Shown here piece by piece: positions 18,920-29,223 of a stretch of 64,000 bases of DNA. The notes beneath the pieces were generated by a model. It saw nothing but the letters and a program-made list of their open reading frames with translations. It was not told the DNA's origin and made no database searches. The position numbers and the translations under genes were made by a program. How positions within the stretch are numbered: position 1 is the first letter of the stretch; each line of letters opens with the position of its first letter. Origin of the DNA: Buchnera aphidicola (Brachycaudus cardui). GTDB taxonomy: Bacteria; Pseudomonadota; Gammaproteobacteria; Enterobacterales; Enterobacteriaceae. The stretch covers positions 253,363 through 317,362 of the forward strand of contig NZ_CP034879.1 of assembly GCF_005081945.1 (NCBI RefSeq), in the 5' to 3' direction.

Positions 18920-20999
18920 TTCTTCTTATTTTTTTCGCATTGTAAAAAATTTTAAAGCAATTCAATGGCAGATACTTGCAGGTCCAATACTTATTTTAAT
19001 GATTTTATCAATGATGGTTTTGCCATTGGCTCCTTTTGTTTTAGATGTTTTTTTTACTTTTAATATTGCATTGTCAATAGTAATTTTACTCGTTTCTATG
19101 TTTACACGTCATACTTTAGAGTTTACTGCTTTTCCAACAGTATTGCTTTTTTCAACATTATTACGTTTAGCATTAAATGTAGCTTCTACTCGTGTTATTT
19201 TTTTAAATGGTCATACTGGAACTAATTCAGCAGGAAGAGTAATTGAGTCTTTTGGTCATTTTTTAGTAGGTGGAAATTTTGCTATTGGAATAGTTGTTTT
19301 TATAATTTTGGTTATTATTAATTTTATAGTTATTACTAAAGGAGCTAGTCGAATAGCGGAAGTGGGTGCAAGATTTATATTAGATGCTATGCCAGGAAAA
19401 CAAATGGCAATTGATGCTGATTTAAATGCAGGTTTAATTGGAGAAGAAAAAGCAAAGAAACGTCGTATAAAAATAACACAAGAAGCTGATTTTTATGGTT
19501 CAATGGATGGTGCTAGTAAGTTTGTACGAGGTGATGCCATTGCTGGAATTTTAATAATGATTCTTAATATATTTGGAGGATTAATTATTGGTTTAATACA
19601 GCATCACATGGCTTTAAATAAAGCTGCAGAAGTTTATACATTGTTAACTATTGGAGACGGTTTAGTTGCTCAAATTCCAGCTTTAGTGATTTCTACTGCA
19701 GCAGGTGTTATTGTTACACGAGTTAGTACTAATCAAAATGTTGGAGAACAAATGGTTAGTCAGCTTTTTTATAACCCTCAAGTAATTTTATTAAGTGCTA
19801 TAGTATTAGGGGTTCTTGGCTTAGTTCCAGGTATGCCAAATATTATATTCTTAATTTTTACTATTTTATTATTTATTCTTTCTTGGTGGTTATATGAAAA
19901 AAAACATGTTTTAGAAAATAATTTTACAAATTCTGACAAGAAATATAAATTAATACAGGATTCTATTTCAGAAGCGTCTTGGAATGATGTTACATTAGAA
20001 GATCCAATTAGAATAGAAATAGGTTATAATTTAACACCAATGATTGATGCGAACAAAAAAGATAATTTATTAGATAGAATTCGTCTAGTGCGTAAAAAAA
20101 TTACTCAGGAAATTGGATTTTTGCCTCCATTAGTTCATATAAAAAACAATATTAATTTATCAGAAAACAATTATCGTGTTTTAATTAAAGGTGTTGAAGT
20201 AGGTCAAGGAACTTGTTTTTATGGTCTTTTTATGGCTATTCATTCAGGTAGAGAAACAGAACCTTTACCTTTTGATCAGGTATATGAACCTACTTTTGGT
20301 TTATCAGGTTATTGGATTAATAAAGAATTTAAAAATGAAGCTCAAAAGAAAGGTTATTCTGTTATAGATCCTAGTACTGTTATTTCTACACATTTAAATT
20401 TTTTAATTTCTAATAATATTAATGAATTATTTGGTCGTCAAGAAGCTCAAAAATTACTAGAATATGTTGCTATAGACATGCCAAAATTAACTGAGGATTT
20501 AATTCCAAATATAATCAATTTAACAGTTTTACATAAAGTTCTTAAAAATTTATTATTAGAACATGTGCCAATACGTGATATGAGAACAATTTTAGAAACA
20601 TTATCAGAATATGCAGATGTGCAAAAAGATCCGAATGAATTAACGAGTATTGTTCGTATTGCTCTAAGTAAGATTATTATACAAAAATTATTTTATAAAA
20701 AAAATATTATTGAAGTAATAGGACTAGAATCTAGTTTAGAAACATTGTTATTGAATGGTATAAAAGGAGATACTAATAGTATAGAACCAATCTTATGTGA
20801 AACTTTATTAAAAAAGACAAAAGAAGCTATTAAAAAACAATTATCAATAGAAGCGCCTCTTGTATTATTAGTTAGTCATCCCCTTCGATTCTTTTTATCT
20901 AAATTTTTACGTCAGAGTTTTCCAGAATTAACTGTTTTATCTCAGTTTGAGATTACAGATGTAAAAAAAATCAAAATCAGTAGTATTATTGGAAATTAA
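18912..20999 (+). CDS. flhA: flagellar biosynthesis protein FlhA
   Basis: Largest component of the flagellar export gate in the inner membrane. The 695 aa compare with 692 in E. coli. About eight N-terminal membrane segments (residues 20-330) surround the conserved cytoplasmic FHIPEP-family loop, with LDAMPGKQMAIDADLNAGLIGE and ADFYGSMDGASKFVRGDA. A large C-terminal cytoplasmic domain follows. The ATG overlaps the flhB stop region by 8 bp. A structured hairpin with T-run follows at 21020-21087. Confidence 0.96.
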   Translation: MINSSYFFRIVKNFKAIQWQILAGPILILMILSMMVLPLAPFVLDVFFTFNIALSIVILLVSMFTRHTLEFTAFPTVLLFSTLLRLALNVASTRVIFLNGHTGTNSAGRVIESFGHFLVGGNFAIGIVVFIILVIINFIVITKGASRIAEVGARFILDAMPGKQMAIDADLNAGLIGEEKAKKRRIKITQEADFYGSMDGASKFVRGDAIAGILIMILNIFGGLIIGLIQHHMALNKAAEVYTLLTIGDGLVAQIPALVISTAAGVIVTRVSTNQNVGEQMVSQLFYNPQVILLSAIVLGVLGLVPGMPNIIFLIFTILLFILSWWLYEKKHVLENNFTNSDKKYKLIQDSISEASWNDVTLEDPIRIEIGYNLTPMIDANKKDNLLDRIRLVRKKITQEIGFLPPLVHIKNNINLSENNYRVLIKGVEVGQGTCFYGLFMAIHSGRETEPLPFDQVYEPTFGLSGYWINKEFKNEAQKKGYSVIDPSTVISTHLNFLISNNINELFGRQEAQKLLEYVAIDMPKLTEDLIPNIINLTVLHKVLKNLLLEHVPIRDMRTILETLSEYADVQKDPNELTSIVRIALSKIIIQKLFYKKNIIEVIGLESSLETLLLNGIKGDTNSIEPILCETLLKKTKEAIKKQLSIEAPLVLLVSHPLRFFLSKFLRQSFPELTVLSQFEITDVKKIKISSIIGN

Positions 21000-21019
21000 T
21001 ATATTTATTTTATTCAATA

Positions 21020-21087
21020 CAGGTTGGTGTGGTTGTAAGTGGTACATTTTTCAGTACTACGTTATTTCCTCACCTTGCTGATTTTTT
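21020..21087 (+). terminator. structured hairpin downstream of flhA (terminator or small RNA)
   Basis: A nested hairpin relatively rich in G and C. The outer arm CAG/CTG (21020-22 with 21078-80), GGTG/CACC (21026-29 with 21071-74) and GG/CC (21031-32 with 21068-69) are separated by small mismatches. The inner 7-bp arm is GTGGTAC (21039-45) / GTACTAC (21054-60), with one G-U pair and an 8-nt loop. ATTTTTTATA follows. It is most simply the flhBA terminator. Its size and internal loops would also suit a small structured RNA. Confidence 0.55.
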
Positions 21088-21118
21088 ATATTAAAAAATA
21101 AATAGTATAAATATTTTT

Positions 21119-22858
21119 TTACATTTTTGTAACTATTTGAATTCCTAACATATTAAGTCCTTTTTTTAATGTTTTTGCTGTTATAAGAGATAATTTAAGT
21201 CTACTTTTACATATTTTTATTTTTTTAGCAAAAAGTATAGAACAACTTTCATAAAAAATAGAAAAATATGTTGCAAGTTGATACAGATATTTACACATAA
21301 TATGTGGTGTTCCTTTTTTAGCAATTAATAGAACAATTTCTTCAAATTCTAATATTTTTATAGCTAAATTAATTTCGCTTTCTTTTTTTAAAATAACTTT
21401 TTCTTTTAATTTTATTATAGGAATACTAGATTTTTTTATAATAGAAAGAATTCTTGTGTAAGCATACTGTATATAAGGAGCTGTATTTCCTTCAAAACTA
21501 AGCATTTTATCCCAGTCAAATATATAATTAGTATTTCTATTTTTAGATAAATCAGCATATTTTACTGCACTAATGCCTATAATTTCAGATAACTGAATCA
21601 GTTTCTTTTTACGTAAATACGGTTTTTTATTTTTAATTAAATTCACAGCTCTTTGTATAGCTTCATTAAGAAGTATAGAAAGTTTTATAGTATTTCCATC
21701 ACGAGTTTTAAATGGACGTTTATTTTTTGATAACATCATACCAAAAACATGATGTTCTAATAATAAATTTTGTGGTATATAATTAGCTTTTTTAGCTATG
21801 ATCCATGCTTGTATTAGATGTTGATGTTGACGAGAATCAGTATAGTATATAATACGATCAGCATGTAGTTTTTGATATCTATATTTTAAACAAGCAATAT
21901 CAGTTGTAGAGTATAGAAAGCCTTTATCTTTTTTTTGAATTACAACACCCATAGATTCTCCTAATCTATTTTTAAATTCCTTTAAAAATACAATTGTAGA
22001 ACCATTTTTTTCAATTGCTATTTTTTTATTTTTTAGGTCTGTAATAATATTAGGAAGCATTTCATTATAAAAGCTTTCTCCTACAGTATCATCAGGTTTT
22101 AATGTGACATTGAGTCTTTGATATATTTTTTGATTTTCAATCATAGTAATAGAAACTAATTTTTTCCAAATCTTATGACAATATTTATCTCCATTTTGTA
22201 ATTTTACTACATATTCTCTAGATTTTTCTGCAAATAATTGATCTGAATCATATTTTTTTTTTGCTTTACAGTAAAATTTTTCTAGTTTTTCTAATGAAAT
22301 AGAATCATCTTGAAATACAATTTTTGATTTTATATCTTCTAAATATGCAATTAACATGCCAAATTGTGTTCCCCAGTCACCAATATGGTTTGCTCTAATA
22401 ACATTATGTCCTAAAAAATATAGTATTCTTACTATAACATCACCAATTATTGTTGATCGTAGATGTCCAATATGCATTTCTTTTGCAATATTAGGAGAAG
22501 AATAATCTACTACAATATTTTTTGGTTGAATACGATTTATACCAAGACGCGATGAAATGAAAATATTTTCTAGTTCTATAGATAACCAATCATGATTAAT
22601 AAAGATATTAATAAATCCTGGTTGAGAAAATGTTATTTCTTTATATATGTTTTTTTTTTTGATATTTTTTATAATTATTTTAGATAATTCATATGGTTCT
22701 AAGTCTAATATAGTAGCTATTTTAATTAAATTATTTAGTTGATAATGACCCATTGTAATTTTTTTATTTAATATGATAATAGGATTGTATTTTTTTATCG
22801 GATTAATTTTAATTAGTACATTTTCAATATCTTTTTTTATTACTTTTTTTAAGTGCAT
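21119..22858 (-). CDS. argS: arginyl-tRNA synthetase
   Basis: Charges tRNA-Arg (class I). The 579 aa compare with 577 in E. coli. The N-terminal Add-1 domain, the HIGH signature in IAKEMHIGHLRSTIIGD (about residue 130) and the C-terminal DALR anticodon-binding domain (about 450-579) can be traced. The KMSKS loop is the degenerate form typical of ArgRS (MLSKNKRPFKTRDG). It is divergent from the 16S gene. An A11 tract in the coding strand (22650-22660) is a potential slippage site in an otherwise intact gene. Confidence 0.96.
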   Translation of the reverse strand: MHLKKVIKKDIENVLIKINPIKKYNPIIILNKKITMGHYQLNNLIKIATILDLEPYELSKIIIKNIKKKNIYKEITFSQPGFINIFINHDWLSIELENIFISSRLGINRIQPKNIVVDYSSPNIAKEMHIGHLRSTIIGDVIVRILYFLGHNVIRANHIGDWGTQFGMLIAYLEDIKSKIVFQDDSISLEKLEKFYCKAKKKYDSDQLFAEKSREYVVKLQNGDKYCHKIWKKLVSITMIENQKIYQRLNVTLKPDDTVGESFYNEMLPNIITDLKNKKIAIEKNGSTIVFLKEFKNRLGESMGVVIQKKDKGFLYSTTDIACLKYRYQKLHADRIIYYTDSRQHQHLIQAWIIAKKANYIPQNLLLEHHVFGMMLSKNKRPFKTRDGNTIKLSILLNEAIQRAVNLIKNKKPYLRKKKLIQLSEIIGISAVKYADLSKNRNTNYIFDWDKMLSFEGNTAPYIQYAYTRILSIIKKSSIPIIKLKEKVILKKESEINLAIKILEFEEIVLLIAKKGTPHIMCKYLYQLATYFSIFYESCSILFAKKIKICKSRLKLSLITAKTLKKGLNMLGIQIVTKM

Positions 22859-23100
22859 GCTAAAAGTCCTCTTAATAATATATTAAAATTATACTTATTA
22901 TAATTTATTAATTATTATACAAATCTTTAAATGTATAATATGATATATTTATAAATTATAAATAATAATTTTATATTATATTTTTTTAACTATTTATCAA
23001 ATATCATTTTATTAAAATAATATAAATAATATAAAATATTTTCTAGAATTGACATTTCCATTCACTTTATAAAACTAGTAAAAATATTTTATAAAAAAGG

Positions 23101-23129
23101 TTGACAAGATAATCAAAAAAATGTAATCT
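23101..23129 (+). promoter_or_regulatory. 16S rRNA promoter
   Basis: Consensus -35 TTGACA at 23101-23106, spacer of exactly 17 nt, and -10 TAATCT at 23124-23129. It lies about 150 bp before the mature 16S 5' end and upstream of boxA, as expected for an rRNA promoter. Confidence 0.8.
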
Positions 23130-23157
23130 TTACTTTAAAGTTTCAAATTACAAAAAT

Positions 23158-23167
23158 TGCTCTTTAA
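23158..23167 (+). promoter_or_regulatory. boxA antitermination element in 16S leader
   Basis: TGCTCTTTAA matches the E. coli rRNA leader boxA (TGCTCTTTAACA). In E. coli this RNA site binds NusB-NusE (S10), and SuhB joins the complex to prevent Rho-dependent termination and help 30S assembly. Its conservation here is relevant to the altered SuhB at 60.4-61.2 kb. Confidence 0.75.
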
Positions 23168-23172
23168 AAAAA

Positions 23173-23195
23173 TATTAGATAATCTGTGTGGGCAC
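23173..23195 (+). other. 5' arm of 16S precursor processing stem
   Basis: These 23 nt are complementary at 22 positions to 24844-24866 just behind the 16S gene, ending in the GTGTGGGCAC block. The pair would form the long double-stranded stalk that RNase III cuts to release pre-16S rRNA. rnc is present in this window. Confidence 0.8.
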
Positions 23196-23276
23196 AGACA
23201 ATTAAGTACAAAAATTATTTTTTTTTATTTAATAATTTCTTTAAGAAAAATTTATTTTTCTTTAAGAAAGTTTTTT

Positions 23277-24822
<1,546 letters not shown>

Positions 24823-24843
24823 AAAATATATACTTTATTGAAA

Positions 24844-24866
24844 GTGCCCACACAAATTATCTAATA
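24844..24866 (+). other. 3' arm of 16S precursor processing stem
   Basis: GTGCCCACAC followed by AAATTATCTAATA pairs with the leader arm at 23173-23195 (22 of 23 positions). It lies 21 nt behind the mature 3' end, between 16S and tRNA-Ile, where RNase III would separate pre-16S from the tRNAs. Confidence 0.8.
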
Positions 24867-24876
24867 AAAAATTAGA

Positions 24877-24953
<77 letters not shown>

Positions 24954-24966
24954 TAAAAAATCATCT

Positions 24967-25039
24967 GGGGCTATAGCTCAGCTGGGAGAGCGCCTGCCTT
25001 GCACGCAGGAGGTCAGCGGTTCAATCCCGCTTAGCTCCA
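24967..25039 (+). tRNA. trnA: tRNA-Ala (TGC), no encoded CCA
   Basis: 73 nt to the discriminator A at 25039. The acceptor GGGGCTA pairs with TAGCTCC, the anticodon stem-loop CCTGC-CTTGCAC-GCAGG carries TGC, and the T-arm is AGCGG-TTCAATC-CCGCT. The next bases are ATA, so CCA must be added by tRNA nucleotidyltransferase. The last 19 nt (25021-25039) overlap, antisense, the end of the gloB coding region. Confidence 0.96.
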
Positions 25040-25791
25040 ATAAAATAATCTTTTTGTAATCTTAATTGCTTAAAAACTTCAAAGTTACTACAATTAGTCT
25101 TTAATTCTAAATAATTTTTTAAAATTTCATCATTTTTTCTCAGAAATAAATTAACTTTTTTTTCAAAAATAATATAACTAGGTAAGCTGGATTTTCCAGA
25201 ATCTATTATTTTCTTAATTTTTTCATAATACATTTTAATTGTTTGATCTTTTGGAAAAATAAACATAGAAAAGCTTAAATTAGATAAAGTATATTCATGG
25301 GAACAACATAAAAACGTATTATTCGGAAAAGATGAAATAAAATGTATAGAATTAAACATATCTAAATAATTATCTTTATATACTCGTCCACAACCTCCTG
25401 AAAAAAGAGTATCTCCGCAAAAAAAGTATGGTTTACTATAATATGAAACATGACCAGGAGTATGACCAGGAGTAAAATAAATATAAAATTTTCTATTTAA
25501 TAGAATAATTTTATCTCCACCAAAAACAATTTTATTACAACCATTTTTTATAGTTTCATAAGGTCCAAAAACAGTTATATTTGGATAATATTTAATAATC
25601 TTTTTTACACCCCCTACATGATCAATATGATTATGAGTTAGTAAAATAGCTATAGGATTCCATTTTTTTTTTTGTATTTCTTCTATGACTTCTATAGAAG
25701 AGCCAGGATCTATAATTATACAAGAACCTTTCTCATCATGAATAATCCAAACATAATTAGTATCTAATATAGGTATTTTTTTTAATATCAT
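25021..25791 (-). CDS. gloB: hydroxyacylglutathione hydrolase (glyoxalase II)
   Basis: Hydrolyses S-lactoylglutathione in methylglyoxal detoxification. The metallo-beta-lactamase fold has THNHIDHVGG (zinc ligands), PGHTPGH, the bridging Asp in FCGDTLFSGGCGR, and the last His in CSHEYTLSN. The 256 aa exceed the E. coli protein (251). The family-like end LRLQKDYF is followed by six extra residues (IGAKRD), encoded by the reverse complement of the tRNA-Ala 3' end, with the stop TGA at 25021-25023. The original stop codon seems to have been lost. An A11 tract lies in the coding strand at 25663-25673. Confidence 0.94.
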   Translation of the reverse strand: MILKKIPILDTNYVWIIHDEKGSCIIIDPGSSIEVIEEIQKKKWNPIAILLTHNHIDHVGGVKKIIKYYPNITVFGPYETIKNGCNKIVFGGDKIILLNRKFYIYFTPGHTPGHVSYYSKPYFFCGDTLFSGGCGRVYKDNYLDMFNSIHFISSFPNNTFLCCSHEYTLSNLSFSMFIFPKDQTIKMYYEKIKKIIDSGKSSLPSYIIFEKKVNLFLRKNDEILKNYLELKTNCSNFEVFKQLRLQKDYFIGAKRD

Positions 25792-25839
25792 GACATTTTT
25801 CTTTTTATGTAATAAAAAAATTTTCTTTAATCAAATGAT

Positions 25840-26310
25840 TTATAATTTACTATTCTCATAGTAAATATCTTTAATTGAAGGATGTCGAGCAGATTGACGA
25901 GCTATCATATCACATCTTTCGTTTTCTTTATGACCAATATGTGCTTTGACCCAAATCCAATTAACAGTATGATTTTTTAAAGCATTATTTATACGTAGCC
26001 ATAAATCTATGTTTTTTATAAGTTTTTTTTTATTATTTTTCCATTCTTGTCGTTTCCAAATAGGCATCCAATCAATAATTCCTTTTTTAACATATAGACT
26101 ATCAGTTGTAACTTCTACTATACAGGATTGATTAAGAAATTCTAATCCTGAAATTACAGCCATTAATTCCATCCTATTATTAGTTGTCAAATAAAAACCT
26201 GAGGTTAATATTTTTTCATGAAATTTATAACGTAAAATTGTACTATATCCTCCAGCACCAGGATTACCTAAACAGGAACCGTCTGTAAACATTTTAACTA
26301 TTTTAAACAT
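25840..26310 (-). CDS. rnhA: ribonuclease HI
   Basis: Cleaves RNA in RNA-DNA hybrids. The 156 aa compare with 155 in E. coli. Catalytic Asp10 (FTDGSCLGNPG), Glu48 (NNRMELMA), Asp70 (TTDSLYV), His124 (KAHIGH) and Asp134 (ERCDMIA) are all present. It is divergent from dnaQ, the same pair as in E. coli, with 35 bp between starts. It is upstream of gloB on the same strand. Confidence 0.96.
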   Translation of the reverse strand: MFKIVKMFTDGSCLGNPGAGGYSTILRYKFHEKILTSGFYLTTNNRMELMAVISGLEFLNQSCIVEVTTDSLYVKKGIIDWMPIWKRQEWKNNKKKLIKNIDLWLRINNALKNHTVNWIWVKAHIGHKENERCDMIARQSARHPSIKDIYYENSKL

Positions 26311-26345
26311 GATGATAAAACTTCCAAAATGATTTTAAAAAAATT

Positions 26346-27065
26346 ATGATTAATACAAAAAGAACAGTTATATTAGATACTGAAACAACTGGTATTAGCT
26401 CAATAGGTCCTCCTCATATAAACCATAGAGTTATAGAAATTGGCGCTGTTGAAATGATCGAGCGTCGTTTTACAGGTAATAATTTTCATGTTTACCTTCA
26501 ACCTAATAGATCAATAGAATCTGGAGCGTTTAAAGTTCATGGGATTACAAATGATTTTTTATTGGATAAACCTATTTTTAAAGATATAGCTAATAAATTT
26601 TTAAATTATATTAAAAATTCTGAAATAGTCATTCATAATGCTCCATTTGATTTAGGATTTATAAATCAAGAATTTCAAATGCTAAATAAAAATATAAAAA
26701 AAATTGATATTTTATGTCCTATAATTGATACATTAAAAATTGCTCGAAAATTATTTCCCGGTAAAAAAAATACATTAGATGCTCTTTGTTCACGTTATAA
26801 AATAAATAAATCTCATAGAAATTTACATAGTGCTATTATTGATGCTTTACTCTTAGGTAAAGTATATCTTTTAATGACGAGTCGTCAAGAATCTCTAAGT
26901 TTTTATAATACAATTAATAGTGAAGAATTACCTCAAAAATTAAATAATTTCATCAGATGTAATAAATATTCTTTAAAAATATTGCATCCTTCAAAAGAAG
27001 AATTAGATCTACATGAAAAATATTTAAAATACATGAGAAAGAAAAACAAATGTTTATGGAATTAA
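26346..27065 (+). CDS. dnaQ: DNA polymerase III epsilon subunit (3'-5' proofreading exonuclease)
   Basis: Proofreading subunit that partners DnaE. The 239 aa compare with 243 in E. coli. The DEDDh exonuclease motifs are intact: ExoI DTETTGI, ExoII NAPFDLGFINQEF, and ExoIII with His and Asp in RNLHSAIIDALLLG. The C-terminal tail (after about 180), which binds the polymerase, is present but diverged. tRNA-Asp follows as in E. coli (dnaQ-aspV). So proofreading is retained in this AT-driven genome. Confidence 0.96.
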   Translation: MINTKRTVILDTETTGISSIGPPHINHRVIEIGAVEMIERRFTGNNFHVYLQPNRSIESGAFKVHGITNDFLLDKPIFKDIANKFLNYIKNSEIVIHNAPFDLGFINQEFQMLNKNIKKIDILCPIIDTLKIARKLFPGKKNTLDALCSRYKINKSHRNLHSAIIDALLLGKVYLLMTSRQESLSFYNTINSEELPQKLNNFIRCNKYSLKILHPSKEELDLHEKYLKYMRKKNKCLWN

Positions 27066-27091
27066 TTTTTTAATAAATGTACAAAAGATTA

Positions 27092-27119
27092 TTGACTGAA
27101 TTTCTAAAATATGTAAAAT
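27092..27119 (+). promoter_or_regulatory. tRNA-Asp promoter
   Basis: TTGACT (27092-27097), a 16-nt spacer, and TAAAAT (27114-27119). It lies 19 nt before the first base of tRNA-Asp and 26 nt behind the dnaQ stop, so the tRNA probably has its own transcript. Confidence 0.7.
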
Positions 27120-27138
27120 AGAAGGATACTACTAATAA

Positions 27139-27212
27139 GGTGCGGTAGTTCAGTTGGTTAGAATATCGGCCTGTCACGCCGAGGGTCGCGGGTTCGAATC
27201 CCGTCCGCACCG
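27139..27212 (+). tRNA. trnD: tRNA-Asp (GTC), no encoded CCA
   Basis: 74 nt to the discriminator G at 27212. The acceptor GGTGCGG pairs with CCGCACC, the anticodon arm is TCGGC-CTGTCAC-GCCGA with GTC, and the T-arm is CGGG-TTCGAAT-CCCG. The following bases are AAA, so CCA is not genomically encoded. It sits between dnaQ and gmhA. Confidence 0.97.
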
Positions 27213-27282
27213 AAAAAATATAATATTTTAAAAAATGTATATTTTAAAAGTAAAATCATAAAATTTTTAAACAAATAAAATT

Positions 27283-27885
27283 ATGTATAAAAAAATAATT
27301 TATTCTGAATTAAATACTGCATCAAAAATATTACAAACTTTTTTAAATGATGATATCCAAATAAATAATATTCAAAAATCTGCTATTTTAATTTCAGAAG
27401 CCTTCAAAAATGGTAAAAAAGTAATATCATGTGGTAATGGAGGTTCAAATTGTGATGCAGTACATTTTGCAGAAGAGCTAACTAGTTTATATAGAGAAAA
27501 AAGATGTGGATATCCTGCTATATCTATTTCTGATACTAGTTATATTTCTGCTGTAGGAAATGATTTTGGATATGATCAAGTATTTTCTCGATATATTGAA
27601 AGTATTGGATGCTCAAATGATATACTATTAGCAATTTCTACTTCTGGAAATTCTGTTAATATAATAAAAGCGATTAAAACAGCTCAAAAAAAAAATATAA
27701 AAGTTATTGTTTTAACAGGCAATAATGGCGGAAAAATTCAAGGAATGTCTGACATAGAAATTTGTATTCCTTACTATGGATATTCAGATCGAATACAAGA
27801 AATGCATATTAAAATTATTCACATATTAATATTAATTATTGAAAAAGAAATGCATAAATCATCAAAAAATATTTCTCTTAAATAA
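27283..27885 (+). CDS. gmhA: sedoheptulose 7-phosphate isomerase
   Basis: First step of ADP-heptose synthesis for the LPS core (D-sedoheptulose 7-phosphate to heptose 7-phosphate). The 200 aa compare with 192 in E. coli. The SIS domain shows [19 protein letters not shown] with the active Glu, STSGNS, and the C-terminal [12 protein letters not shown] with the active His. All residues look functional. Its retention is notable because the lipid A genes are missing from the fabZ region. Confidence 0.94.
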   Translation: MYKKIIYSELNTASKILQTFLNDDIQINNIQKSAILISEAFKNGKKVISCGNGGSNCDAVHFAEELTSLYREKRCGYPAISISDTSYISAVGNDFGYDQVFSRYIESIGCSNDILLAISTSGNSVNIIKAIKTAQKKNIKVIVLTGNNGGKIQGMSDIEICIPYYGYSDRIQEMHIKIIHILILIIEKEMHKSSKNISLK

Positions 27886-27972
27886 AATTTACTTTGCTTA
27901 AAATCCTGTAATAAATAAAACTTATTTCCACTTTTCTAATAAATACTATTTTATAGTTTCGGAATTTTTTTT

Positions 27973-28467
27973 ATGAGTGAGAAATACATTGTTACCTGGG
28001 ATATGTTGCAAATTCATACGAGAAAATTAGCTAACCGATTACTTCAAAGACATTCTTGGAATGGAATAATTGCTGTAAGTCGAGGAGGTCTTGTTCCATC
28101 AGCTTTATTATCAAGAGAACTCGGAATCCGATGCGTTGATACTGTGTGTATTTCAAGTTATAATTATAATTACTTAAAGAAAAAAAGAAAAGTAATTAAA
28201 AAAGCAGAAGGAAATGGAGAACAGGTTATTGTTATAGATGATTTAGTAGATACGGGCGGTACTGCTAAAATTATTAGAAATTTATATCCAAAAGCATATT
28301 TTGTAACTATTTTTGCCAAGCCTATGGGTCGTTTATTAGTTGATGACTATGTTATAGATATACCCCAAAATGTATGGATCGAACAACCGTGGGATATGTC
28401 AATATCTTATATTCCTCCTCTAGTTCAAGAGTACAAAATCAAAAATAATATCTTAATTAAAAAATAA
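27973..28467 (+). CDS. gpt: xanthine-guanine phosphoribosyltransferase
   Basis: Purine salvage enzyme converting guanine or xanthine plus PRPP to the nucleotide. The first 150 residues follow E. coli Gpt closely ([15 protein letters not shown] start, [13 protein letters not shown], and the PRPP loop [11 protein letters not shown]). The 164 aa exceed the E. coli protein (152) by a short charged tail. It lies next to gmhA as in E. coli, though there the pair are divergent. Confidence 0.95.
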   Translation: MSEKYIVTWDMLQIHTRKLANRLLQRHSWNGIIAVSRGGLVPSALLSRELGIRCVDTVCISSYNYNYLKKKRKVIKKAEGNGEQVIVIDDLVDTGGTAKIIRNLYPKAYFVTIFAKPMGRLLVDDYVIDIPQNVWIEQPWDMSISYIPPLVQEYKIKNNILIKK

Positions 28468-28571
28468 TATTATATTGCTTAATAAACTTTATTTATACAA
28501 TTCATTTCTCAAAAATAAAATAAAAAAATATTTTTTTATAAAATAAACATGTACTAAAAAAGGATATTTTT

Positions 28572-29132
28572 ATGATAAATAAAGATGAAAAACTAGCAGA
28601 AAAAGAGATAAACATAAATGAAAAATATGAAAAGAATAAGTTAATAAATGAAAATTTAATTAAATCTTTAGAAAATAAATTAAGAGAATCTGAAAAAGAA
28701 ATATTAGAAAAAGAAATTAACATTGAAAAAGAAATGATAACTATTTTTAGTCGATCGCATAAAGAAATTGAAAAATATAGAAAATTTTCTTTAGAACAGT
28801 TGCTTTCTGAACTTCTTCCTATCTCTGATAGTATAGAGCGTGCATTGAGTTTAATAGATGAGGATAAATCAAACAAAATTTTTATAGAAATTAAAGATAA
28901 TATAACAAATATTTTTGATTTATTAAAAGAATTTTTTCTCTTATTTCATGTAAAAAAAATAGATTCTTTCAATGTACCATTTGATCCATCTATTCATCAA
29001 GCTATGTCAATTAAATATAGCAATGAAATCGAACCTAATCAAGTAGTGACAATTATGCAGCCTGGTTATATTCTTCATGAATGCCGTTTATTACGACCAG
29101 CTATGGTAATAGTTTCTAATAAAAAAATATAA
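28572..29132 (+). CDS. grpE: nucleotide exchange factor GrpE
   Basis: Releases ADP from DnaK in the Hsp70 cycle. The 186 aa show a long N-terminal charged helix (about 1-65, coiled-coil with lysine/glutamate heptads), a short four-helix region (LPISDSIERALSL), and the C-terminal beta-wing with NVPFDPSIHQAMS and QPGYILHECRLLRPAMVIVS, the GrpE signature. Buchnera genomes are known to carry two grpE genes; a second copy is not in this window. No heat-shock-type promoter could be recognised upstream. Confidence 0.93.
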   Translation: MINKDEKLAEKEININEKYEKNKLINENLIKSLENKLRESEKEILEKEINIEKEMITIFSRSHKEIEKYRKFSLEQLLSELLPISDSIERALSLIDEDKSNKIFIEIKDNITNIFDLLKEFFLLFHVKKIDSFNVPFDPSIHQAMSIKYSNEIEPNQVVTIMQPGYILHECRLLRPAMVIVSNKKI

Positions 29133-29141
29133 AACAACAAT

Positions 29142-29189
29142 TTTTAGATTTAATAATATTAAAATTATACTTCATTATTAAATCTAAAA
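29142..29189. terminator. AT-rich hairpin between grpE and rnfH
   Basis: Perfect 16-bp inverted repeat: TTTTAGATTTAATAAT (29142-29157) and its exact complement (29174-29189), with a 16-nt loop. It is followed by a T-run at 29196-29202. It lies between convergent genes, so it fits a bidirectional terminator despite having only one G-C pair per arm. Confidence 0.6.
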
Positions 29190-29223
29190 CTAAAATTTTT
29201 TTATTTTTTAAATCTTAATATAA

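Larger units (their letters stand above)
22859..23276. other. argS/16S intergenic region and 16S leader
   Basis: 418 bp. The left half (to about 23040) is featureless AT-rich DNA that must contain the argS promoter. The right half is the rRNA control region: a perfect-spacing promoter (23101-23129), boxA (23158-23167) and the leader arm of the 16S processing stem (23173-23195), each described separately. Confidence 0.7.

Noticed and set aside
23049..23073. Perfect TTGACA with TATAAA as a second 16S promoter
   Set aside because: The spacer is only 13 nt, and no good -10 lies at 16-18 nt. The promoter at 23101 has ideal spacing.
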